Shown here: piece after piece, positions 8,546-14,970 of the stretch | Position numbering within the stretch: the first letter of the stretch is position 1 | Layout: the number at the start of each line of letters is the position of its first letter | From: CAYGUK01 sp964352985 | Lineage (GTDB): Bacteria > Pseudomonadota > Gammaproteobacteria > JAHCLG01 | Direction: 5' to 3' | Assembly (NCBI GenBank): GCA_964352985.1 | Contig: CAYGUK010000062.1 | Location: 1 to 22,364, forward strand | Length of the DNA stretch: 22,364 nt | Notes under the pieces: model-generated | Database searches by the model: none | What the model was told of the DNA's origin: nothing | Seen by the model: the letters and a program-made list of their open reading frames with translations, nothing else | Position numbers and translations under genes: made by a program

Positions 8546-8565
8546 TGTTCTGTTTGATAAGAACA
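8546..8565. promoter_or_regulatory. Inverted repeat, possible operator
   Basis: TGTTCT (8546-8551) and AGAACA (8560-8565) form a perfect 6-bp inverted repeat with an 8-bp spacer, in the divergent region 47 bp upstream of the sugar transporter start. The spacing suits a dimeric regulator. No regulator gene is nearby, so this is a suggestion only. Confidence 0.35.
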
Positions 8566-8608
8566 ATCGTAATATCAAATGAAATGTGCTTGTTTCAGAC
8601 TGCCTCTA

Positions 8609-8637
8609 TTGGGCTTCAGCTCTGATTCAGGTATAGT
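8609..8637 (+). promoter_or_regulatory. Candidate promoter of folB
   Basis: TTGGGC (8609-8614) and TATAGT (8632-8637) are separated by 17 bp, giving a five-of-six -10 box and a half-conserved -35 box. Transcription would begin about 15-20 nt before the folB start codons. Confidence 0.4.
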
Positions 8638-8661
8638 CATCTCTAGCTAAATTTATGAGTG

Positions 8662-9015
8662 ATGCAGGGCGTGAACAGTATTTTTATTAAAAATCTTACC
8701 GCAAAAGCGACTATTGGCATTTATGCATGGGAACGACAAATTAAACAAACTATCACGTTAGATTTAGAAATGCCCTATGATATTAATCGCGCGGCACAAT
8801 CAGATGATTTAAGCCATACAATCGATTATGAAAAAATTTCCCAATCTCTAACCGCAGCGATTGAAAACAGCGAATACAAATTGATTGAAAGTCTGGCGAG
8901 CCATTTAGCAAACTTATTGCAAAATTCTTTAGGTGTTCAACATTTTAAGATGACTTTAGCCAAGCCAAATGCTATAAAAAATGCTGATACAGTCGGAGTG
9001 GTGTTAGAAAGATGA
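8662..9015 (+). CDS. folB: Dihydroneopterin aldolase
   Basis: FolB cleaves 7,8-dihydroneopterin to 6-hydroxymethyl-7,8-dihydropterin and glycolaldehyde in folate synthesis, and may also epimerise the substrate. The roughly 117-residue length matches the family. Seen in order: IGIYAWER with the conserved active-site Glu, the LDLEMPYD strand, AAQSDDLSHTIDY, LIESLASHLANLL, and the C-terminal K-P-N-A-I with the catalytic Lys followed by VGVVLER. I use the ATG at 8662; GTG codons at 8659 and 8671 are in frame. The 8671 GTG would align with the E. coli Met1, but its AGGG lies too close, so the start is unsettled by a few residues. The stop overlaps the next gene's ATG by 4 nt (ATGA), implying translational coupling. 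Confidence 0.93.
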   Translation: MQGVNSIFIKNLTAKATIGIYAWERQIKQTITLDLEMPYDINRAAQSDDLSHTIDYEKISQSLTAAIENSEYKLIESLASHLANLLQNSLGVQHFKMTLAKPNAIKNADTVGVVLER

Positions 9016-9698
9016 AAAAGAAATTAATTTTCATTCCAGGATTAGGTGCAACAGGTGATATGTGGGAACATCAAATCACCCATTTGCAAGATATTGCTGA
9101 TTGTGAAGTTTTTATTCCGAATAAACCCAATTTGTATAATATGGTTGAAGACTTATTTAATTCAGTTGAAGGTCAGTTTTCTATTGTGGGTTCGTCGCTT
9201 GGCGGATGGGTCGGTCAAGCAGCCAGTGCTTATGTGCCAGAGCGTATTCAACATTTGGTTTTAATGGATACGTGGACATCATCGAGTATGCGCGCAATTC
9301 ATTATCTTGATTTATTATTGCAAAACGTTGAAAAAAATGATCCACAACAAATTCTCGACGGTTTAAGTACTATTACATTTTTTCAAGATCATCCTAATAA
9401 AGAAAACTTAATCGAAAGATTAAAAGCAATGCATCCGCATTGTCATCGGAACATGCTGATTAATCAGCTGCAAGCGATGATTGATGATCATGAAACACTC
9501 CATCTTTTAAAAAAAATAAAAGCCCACACGCTTATCATTAAAGGCAAATACGATATTGTTTATGAAGAAAGTGAATTTACTTTGTTAAATAATAATATTA
9601 AAGATTCAAAATATGTGGTGGTGGAAAATGCTGCGCATTGCGCCTCAATGGAGCAGCCTGAAGAAGTAACAATGCTTATTCGAAATTGGATTAGTTAA
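9012..9698 (+). CDS. Alpha/beta-fold hydrolase
   Basis: This is a 228-residue soluble serine hydrolase of the alpha/beta fold. The oxyanion strand IFIPGLGATGDMW is at residues 6-18, and the nucleophile elbow G-S-S-L-G (60-64) has Ser62 as the likely nucleophile. The acid is Asp181 in KGKYDIVYEES and the base His209 in NAAHCASMEQPEE. The cap between residues 90 and 160 is short. The complete triad suggests an active esterase, thioesterase or lactonase, but the substrate cannot be deduced. It resembles YcaC/MenH/BioH-sized proteins without a decisive signature. It overlaps folB (ATGA), so the two are co-expressed. A role in folate metabolism is not established. The palindromic repeat begins 5 bp after the stop codon. 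Confidence 0.88.
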   Translation: MKKKLIFIPGLGATGDMWEHQITHLQDIADCEVFIPNKPNLYNMVEDLFNSVEGQFSIVGSSLGGWVGQAASAYVPERIQHLVLMDTWTSSSMRAIHYLDLLLQNVEKNDPQQILDGLSTITFFQDHPNKENLIERLKAMHPHCHRNMLINQLQAMIDDHETLHLLKKIKAHTLIIKGKYDIVYEESEFTLLNNNIKDSKYVVVENAAHCASMEQPEEVTMLIRNWIS

Positions 9699-9703
9699 TA
9701 AAT

Positions 9704-9884
9704 TGTAACTTCAGCATAAATGCTAAATAGTTACCCTGATAATACTGCCTAACCTGGCAAAGCCAGGCTAACGGCACTTAAGGGTAGAATCGCGATTCTC
9801 CCCTTTAAGAATCCCCCTCGCGTAAGGAAAATCTGTTCTTTTCAGCGTTTCTACGTTTTAGCTTATATTTGGTGAATAGTTACA
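9704..9884. repeat. Palindromic MITE-like intergenic repeat, copy 2
   Basis: This is the second, apparently intact copy. It has 7-bp terminal inverted repeats TGTAACT (9704-9710) and AGTTACA (9878-9884). The left end folds into a nested hairpin: GTAACT (9705-9710) with AGTTAC (9729-9734) enclosing AGCAT (9713-9717)/ATGCT (9720-9724). CCTGGC (9753-9758)/GCCAGG (9762-9767) and the GAATCGCGATTC palindrome follow. The long stem of copy 1 is imperfect here (ACTTAAGGG against CCCTTTAAG). It has no coding capacity. It sits directly downstream of the alpha/beta hydrolase, where its hairpins could also end or stabilise that transcript. Confidence 0.87.
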
Positions 9885-10116
9885 TTAATTTTATTTAAAT
9901 TTTATCGATTTTCTTAAGCGTCACGCTGACTATTTTTAAGTTGATTACAAGATCAAATTTTATTTGTCTATATATACCAGATATTTAAACAAACTTACTT
10001 GAATATTTCCTTCAATTCTAACTGTCAGCAGACCTATGATTTTCTTTTAATTATTTCATAATAAATTACAACAATATTTTCACCATTATCATTAAAATAA
10101 AATTGAGAAGATTAAT
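9885..10116 (+). other. Non-coding leader of the 578-residue gene
   Basis: The region between the repeat and the next gene is AT-rich with no ORF. TATATATA at 9969-9976 could serve as a -10 region, but no good -35 is correctly spaced. A weak GAGAAG lies about 10 nt before the ATG at 10117. Nothing else was recognised. Confidence 0.3.
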
Positions 10117-11853
10117 ATGTCAAGTGTGTTCAGAGACTCAGTAGTATTCCCAGATTTAAGTGAAACCAGCATTACGGATGAATTAATAGAAACCATTATT
10201 AGTTCCCAAGATTTATCCGTTGATGAAAATAATAGAATTAATCGAAACATGGATTTATTTGTAGCGGAGATTTTAAAAAATTATACGACTTTATTTATTA
10301 ATATCTTGGAGCGAGTAAATCATCGACATCTAACCGCTGAAAGACCGACTTTCTCAATGAGTCTTTTGCAAACAACAGGTGCAGTCATAACAGAAACGAA
10401 AGGCCTATCTAGTACAAGTGAGTTTACTCCCTATGCCATTTTAACCCCATATCAATCTGTATCGATTGATGATGCCTTTGATTGGCAAAGAAATGATTGG
10501 GGTAAATATATTGGTCTATCAATAATTTCACGGGTATTAAATCAATATTTGTTAGACCCGTTTAGAGTAGATGATGGTCAAATTGAAGATGAGAGTAATA
10601 TCTTCTGTAGTGTACCATATAAATTAAATGGTGAGATCATTGCACTGCCAATTGAATACTTAAATAATCCAAAATGGTTTACGTTTCCATTTACTCAATC
10701 AACAGAACAAGTCAATATTGCAACTACAGCACTAATCCAACAAGTTCTTGCAAAATCAAAAATGATGTTGAAAATATTGCAGAGTTTTATCATAGATCCT
10801 AGTGTTGTCATTAGTGAAAGTGCGACGCAAGAATCTCAATTTGAACCAATGGACGAAGATCAAGAGACAAATCAAAACGAAATACCTATCAATGAGGATA
10901 ATGCTTCAAAAAGAAAAAGTCAGGTATTAACAAACTATATTATAGCACTTGTTGAACGAACTATTTTTCAAGAAAATTGCCCTTTCTACGATCCCGATAA
11001 ACTTGAGCCTTTAATTAATATATCTCAACGACTGTTTGCTTCTGACGTCGAGAGTTTTTTTGATGATACTTCGACATTGAATCCCTTGTTTAGAATTTTA
11101 AGTGGTAATTTATTTATTAAACCGAGTGAAAAGCCAATTTTTGATAACCATTTAAGTAATATCTCACTTCCAAGCTTAGTCAATCCTTCATATTCAGGAT
11201 TGATTTTTGTATTTCGTTCAATTGCTGATTATTTAAAAACTTTACAGGGAGTGTTAACCGATTTTCGCCCGCAAAGTAATGAATGCGAATATTTTTTACT
11301 AAAAAATATATCGCTGTTAAAAAATGAATTACCGTTTACGATAAAGGCTATCGAAAAAATTATTAGTATAATAGATTTTATACAAAAAAATCGGGACAAT
11401 TCTGACTTTTCCAATATTTTTGCATCTATTCAATATGATGATAGAAAGTTATTTAAATTAGTTTTGGAAATGAATGAAAATCTTCCTGATGATTTTTCAG
11501 AACGTCAGATATTGGACTATTGTTATATGAATCTTCAGTATTATGATTCAGTTCAACATTTGGTAATGCCCCAAACTATACAATACGATGCAGGTATCCT
11601 AGAACCAGAGCGATATATGGAATTAATGGATCGTTTACTTAATCGAGATAGAGCTCTGCCGGGTGCGTTTACAGCAGCAGTTGGGGAAGTGAGATTAAAA
11701 CAATATCAATCGGTTCCAGTGCCTGATTATGCAAGTTTACAAAGATTTTTTCCAAAGGTGAAATTAGGCAAACGTAAACTTGAACTCTCGACTTACAAAG
11801 ATAATGATGATGATTCAAATCCCCCACCACCAAAGCATCATAAAACAAGCTAA
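10117..11853 (+). CDS. 578-residue orphan with basic/acidic tail, effector candidate
   Basis: I do not recognise the family. The protein has 578 residues, is soluble and lacks a signal peptide. An acidic, low-complexity linker at about residues 238-268 (with EPMDEDQE and ASKRKS) divides it into an N-terminal half of mixed strand/helix and a helical C-terminal half. The last 32 residues carry the basic patch KLGKRKLE, then an Asp run, PPPP and KHHK. Such a patch resembles a monopartite nuclear-localisation signal, although short basic patches occur by chance. It is monocistronic and follows the second repeat copy. A secreted, possibly nuclear-targeted effector is a reasonable guess in this gene neighbourhood. 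No catalytic motif was seen. Confidence 0.75.
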   Translation: MSSVFRDSVVFPDLSETSITDELIETIISSQDLSVDENNRINRNMDLFVAEILKNYTTLFINILERVNHRHLTAERPTFSMSLLQTTGAVITETKGLSSTSEFTPYAILTPYQSVSIDDAFDWQRNDWGKYIGLSIISRVLNQYLLDPFRVDDGQIEDESNIFCSVPYKLNGEIIALPIEYLNNPKWFTFPFTQSTEQVNIATTALIQQVLAKSKMMLKILQSFIIDPSVVISESATQESQFEPMDEDQETNQNEIPINEDNASKRKSQVLTNYIIALVERTIFQENCPFYDPDKLEPLINISQRLFASDVESFFDDTSTLNPLFRILSGNLFIKPSEKPIFDNHLSNISLPSLVNPSYSGLIFVFRSIADYLKTLQGVLTDFRPQSNECEYFLLKNISLLKNELPFTIKAIEKIISIIDFIQKNRDNSDFSNIFASIQYDDRKLFKLVLEMNENLPDDFSERQILDYCYMNLQYYDSVQHLVMPQTIQYDAGILEPERYMELMDRLLNRDRALPGAFTAAVGEVRLKQYQSVPVPDYASLQRFFPKVKLGKRKLELSTYKDNDDDSNPPPPKHHKTS

Positions 11854-12130
11854 ACTAACAGTAACATTTTGGTAGCATTGAATTAAATGGTAAGTTACCC
11901 AATGAGAAAATCGTTTCCCTTGTCTTAAAGCTATGTTGGCAAAAACATGGCATTTTTCAACGATATATTTAAGTATCGATCTTTTGCATCACGGTATTGT
12001 GATCTGGTTGACAATACATGTAAAACAAGCTAAGTTCGACAAATTTTGTATAACATTTTTTTGAGGTGCGGGTTAACCGTGCTACTACAGTAAAATCAAT
12101 AATTTAAAACGTGTACAAGGGCATTACATT
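11854..12130 (+). promoter_or_regulatory. Upstream control region of the acyl-chain operon
   Basis: This 277-bp gap has no gene but several signals. TAAAACAAGCTAA occurs at 11841-11853 (end of the previous gene) and again at 12021-12033, exactly 180 bp apart. GGTAAGTTACC (11889-11899) is a palindrome. ATCAC (11988-11992)/GTGAT (11999-12003) is an inverted repeat lying just before TTGACA (12008-12013), which has only a poor -10 (TAAGTT) at 17 bp. TATAAC (12049-12054) is an alternative -10. GGTTAACC (12071-12078) is an 8-bp palindrome. AAGGG at 12117-12121 serves the first operon gene. The promoter must be here, but its exact position is uncertain. Confidence 0.4.
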
Positions 12131-12886
12131 ATGGAAAAACCATTAGCAGGTCAAGTTGCGCTAATATCTGGCGGCGCGAGAGGGATCGGTGCGGCTTGTG
12201 CGCGTAAATTAGCAAAAGCCGGCGCGAGTGTTGCAATAAACTATTTTAATAGCTCGGATGTCGCAGAAAGATTATGTAGTGAACTCGATAGTTATGGGGT
12301 TGACGCCATCGCCATTAAAGGTAATGTCGCTGATCCGGAATCAGTTAAAGAATTATTTGTTGAATTTTCCGCGCGTTTTGATCACTTAAATATTTTAATT
12401 TCAAATGCGGCGAGTGGGGTATTAAAACCTGCGCTTAAAATGAAGCAAAAACATTGGCACTGGTGCATGGATACGAATGCGTTAGCATTAACGTTATTAA
12501 CACAACAGGCTAAACCTTTAATGCCAAAAGGTGGCAAAATTATTGCGATGTCGAGTTTAGGTTCTATTCGTGCTATTCCAAACTATGCGTTTATTGGTGC
12601 GTCAAAAGCGGCACTCGAATCATTAGTTCGATCATTAGCGTTAGAATTAGCACCAGATGATATCGCGGTTAATTGTATTTCAGCGGGTGTCGTTGATACT
12701 GATGCCTTAAGCCATTTTCCAAATCGTGATTTTTTAATTGAGCAATTCAAAGAAAGATCATTTACCGGCGAAACCATGACGCCTGAAAATGTTGCAGATG
12801 CCGCTTATTTATTGTGTTTACCCGAAGCGCATTTGATTCGGGGACAAGTCATCACAGTCGATGCGGGTTACTCGATTATAGGATAA
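12131..12886 (+). CDS. fabL: FabL-type enoyl-ACP reductase (NADPH)
   Basis: This is a 251-residue short-chain dehydrogenase/reductase that most resembles Bacillus subtilis FabL, which reduces trans-2-enoyl-ACP to acyl-ACP, the last step of each elongation cycle. The cofactor motif is SGGARGIG (13-20). FabL-like signatures are NAASGVLKP (92-100), HWHWCMDTNA (108-117), SSLGSIRAIPNY (141-152), and DTDALSHFPNRD near the C-terminus. The active site has Tyr152 and Lys159, a Tyr-(X)6-Lys spacing as in FabL and FabI rather than the Tyr-(X)3-Lys of FabG, which sets it apart from the next gene. The end IRGQVITVDAGYSIIG is typical of the family. It is first of eight genes and only 3 bp from the next. 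The assignment rests on recalled family motifs; another enoyl or keto reductase activity is possible. Confidence 0.85.
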   Translation: MEKPLAGQVALISGGARGIGAACARKLAKAGASVAINYFNSSDVAERLCSELDSYGVDAIAIKGNVADPESVKELFVEFSARFDHLNILISNAASGVLKPALKMKQKHWHWCMDTNALALTLLTQQAKPLMPKGGKIIAMSSLGSIRAIPNYAFIGASKAALESLVRSLALELAPDDIAVNCISAGVVDTDALSHFPNRDFLIEQFKERSFTGETMTPENVADAAYLLCLPEAHLIRGQVITVDAGYSIIG

Positions 12887-12889
12887 AAA

Positions 12890-13642
12890 ATGAAATTAAA
12901 TTTAGATGATAAAATAGTATTAATCACCGGTGGCTCAAGAGGTATTGGCAAAGCGATTGTTGAAACATTAGCAAAAATTGGCGCTAAGGTTTATTTTTTC
13001 TATCGCACAGAGAGTCATACCACAGAAGATTTTATTTCATCATGTCTTGCCCATCACTTAAAAGTACAAGGCTTGCAAGTTGATGTGAGAGATCAAGATG
13101 CTATCGATGCGGCTGTTGCCACTATCGTCGATAAAGAACAAACTATCGATATACTTATTAATAATAGTGGGATTGTCAAAGATGGTTTGCTTGCAAGTTT
13201 TGAAGCCAATGATATCAAAGATGTGATCGATACGAATATCGTAGGATTAATGCAAGTGACTAAAGCCGTTGTGCCAATTATGATGCGTGCACGTAAAGGT
13301 AAAATTATCAATATGAGTTCAGTATCTGCTGAAAAAGGTGGGCGTGGTCAAACTAATTATGCGGCATCAAAAGGGGCGGTAAATGCCTTTACTAAATCAT
13401 TGGCCGTTGAATTAGCAAAACGTAATATTACCGTTAATGCGGTGGCACCCGGTGTTATTGAAACAGAAATGAGTCAAGATGTTCGTGATTTAGCGGGCGA
13501 ACAAGTATTAAATGACATTTTATTAAAACGATATGGTAAACCCGAAGAGGTTGCCAATGTGGTCGCATTTTTAGCGTCTACTTATGCGGATTACATCAAC
13601 GGAGAAATTATTCACGTTGATGGTGGTTTTAAAATGGCTTAA
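12890..13642 (+). CDS. fabG: 3-oxoacyl-ACP reductase, FabG family
   Basis: This 250-residue SDR reduces 3-oxoacyl-ACP to (R)-3-hydroxyacyl-ACP with NADPH. The nucleotide motif TGGSRGIG is at 13-20, NNSG (91-94) replaces the usual NNAG, and the catalytic tetrad is Asn116, Ser144, Tyr157 and Lys161 with the classic YAASK. It ends with VAPGVIETEM and INGEIIHVDGGFKMA, as in canonical FabG. It lies 3 bp after the FabL-like gene and 17 bp before the carrier-protein gene. An operon-specific ketoreductase rather than the housekeeping one is likely, because the surrounding set forms a self-contained elongation system, but the window cannot show whether another fabG exists. Confidence 0.92.
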   Translation: MKLNLDDKIVLITGGSRGIGKAIVETLAKIGAKVYFFYRTESHTTEDFISSCLAHHLKVQGLQVDVRDQDAIDAAVATIVDKEQTIDILINNSGIVKDGLLASFEANDIKDVIDTNIVGLMQVTKAVVPIMMRARKGKIINMSSVSAEKGGRGQTNYAASKGAVNAFTKSLAVELAKRNITVNAVAPGVIETEMSQDVRDLAGEQVLNDILLKRYGKPEEVANVVAFLASTYADYINGEIIHVDGGFKMA

Positions 13643-13659
13643 CAATAGGAGCTTTTTTT

Positions 13660-14064
13660 ATGGATATTGAATCAATTTATCCAAAAGTTAAAGTAATTCT
13701 AGCCGATGTGCTAGCAATTGATGAAGATGATATCGAGTTAAACAAAAGTTTAATTAAAGATCTTGATGCAGAGTCAATTGATTTTCTGGATTTAGTTTTT
13801 CGTCTCGAACGTGAATTTAAAATTAAAATCCCACGTGGTCAAATCGAAAAAGAAGCAAGAGGAACATTATCTGATGCTGAGTTCGAACAAAACGGTGTGA
13901 TCACTGAAGCAGGTATTGTCGCCCTTAAACAATATTTAAGTGAAGTTCCAGAAGAAAGATTTAAATCGGGATTAAAAGTGAGTGAAATTCCAACATTGTT
14001 CACAGTAGCAACATTGTGTCAATTAGTGATTCGCGCTCAAGCTAAAATAGCAGAAAACGCATAA
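13660..14064 (+). CDS. Enlarged acyl carrier protein
   Basis: The carrier tethers growing acyl chains through 4'-phosphopantetheine on Ser39, found in LDAESIDFLDL (35-45), a variant of the usual D-S-L-D site. Helix 2 and the acidic recognition surface continue as LVFRLEREFKIKIPRGQIEKEA. At 134 residues it is far larger than the ~77-residue housekeeping ACP. The excess is an insertion of about 45 residues (66-110, charged and helical) before the last helix, TLFTVATLCQLVIRA. A good AGGAG (13646-13650) precedes the ATG. The insert probably gives specificity for the operon's own enzymes, as special carriers do in rhizobial AcpXL systems, though those do not share this exact architecture as far as I can tell. 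An AcpS to activate it is encoded downstream. Confidence 0.9.
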   Translation: MDIESIYPKVKVILADVLAIDEDDIELNKSLIKDLDAESIDFLDLVFRLEREFKIKIPRGQIEKEARGTLSDAEFEQNGVITEAGIVALKQYLSEVPEERFKSGLKVSEIPTLFTVATLCQLVIRAQAKIAENA

Positions 14065-14075
14065 GGATAGAGTGA

Positions 14076-14960
14076 ATGAATTTTTTGTTCGTTGATCAAA
14101 TATTACATTCTGAACCAGGAAAATATATTAAAGGTTTAAAACACGTTACTGTTCATGACACTTATATGGGCTTGGCCAAAAATAATAAACCGGCAATTAT
14201 GTCTTGTATTGTGGGTGAAGCGCTTGGCCAATTAGGTGCGTGGAATGTGATGAAATTAAATGGATTCACTCATCGACCTGTTGCAGGTGTTGTGGGTGAT
14301 GTTACCATTTTAGGCGAAGCCCATATTGGTGACTCAATTTTATTAGAAACGTTTATTGATTCAGTTGACGAACAAGCTATTTTATATCACAGCGTTGCAA
14401 GCGTACGTGGGCGAGAAATCCTCACATTAAAAAATGCCTTAGGTCCTTTTTTACCAATGGAAATGTTTATCGATCCTAGTATTGTAAAAAATCAATATGA
14501 CATGATTGATAGACCACAAGACACGCCACCATTTCCGGAATGCAAACAACTCACAAAAGAAAATACCCTGCATTTTCAACCCGTCGGATTTGATACGATT
14601 ATCCATTGGGAGAAAGGCGTTGAGATGACCGCCGTTAAAAATGTGAGCATCATTGCGCCTTATTTTGTCGATCATTTTCCTCTTAAACCTGTTTTGCCAT
14701 TAAGCATTTTATTACAGTGCAAAGTAAATTTAGCACGTGAATTTTTAGCTGACTTATTAGGCGCAGAAGAAGCCGCGAAGTTCGATGCAACAAAACTCCG
14801 TCGAGTTAAAATGAATGATTTTGTTCAACCAGGAGCGTTATTACAAACACATTTAACACTACGGGAAAAAGCTGAAGATAAATTTATTTTTGGTTATCGC
14901 AGTGAATTAAATGGTAAACGTGTTTGTGTCGCAGAAATTACATTTTCCAAAATTTTGTAA
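14076..14960 (+). CDS. Double-hotdog FabA/FabZ-like 3-hydroxyacyl-ACP dehydratase
   Basis: This 294-residue protein contains two hotdog-fold halves of about 145 residues each. The N-half has NKPAIMSCIVGEALGQLGA (37-55), aligning with the helix of FabZ that carries the catalytic Glu (Glu48), but the preceding HFPG motif is missing. The C-half has APYFVDHFPLKPVLPLSIL (194-212) with the FabZ-like His200, while the Glu position appears as Gln214. In FabA/FabZ dimers, His and Glu/Asp of one active site come from different subunits, so this fusion looks like a pseudo-dimer keeping one composite site. It would dehydrate 3-hydroxyacyl-ACP to enoyl-ACP between the FabG and FabL steps. It is 11 bp after the carrier gene. 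Loss of activity in favour of a binding role cannot be excluded. Confidence 0.87.
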   Translation: MNFLFVDQILHSEPGKYIKGLKHVTVHDTYMGLAKNNKPAIMSCIVGEALGQLGAWNVMKLNGFTHRPVAGVVGDVTILGEAHIGDSILLETFIDSVDEQAILYHSVASVRGREILTLKNALGPFLPMEMFIDPSIVKNQYDMIDRPQDTPPFPECKQLTKENTLHFQPVGFDTIIHWEKGVEMTAVKNVSIIAPYFVDHFPLKPVLPLSILLQCKVNLAREFLADLLGAEEAAKFDATKLRRVKMNDFVQPGALLQTHLTLREKAEDKFIFGYRSELNGKRVCVAEITFSKIL

Positions 14961-14970
14961 AGGGTAAACT

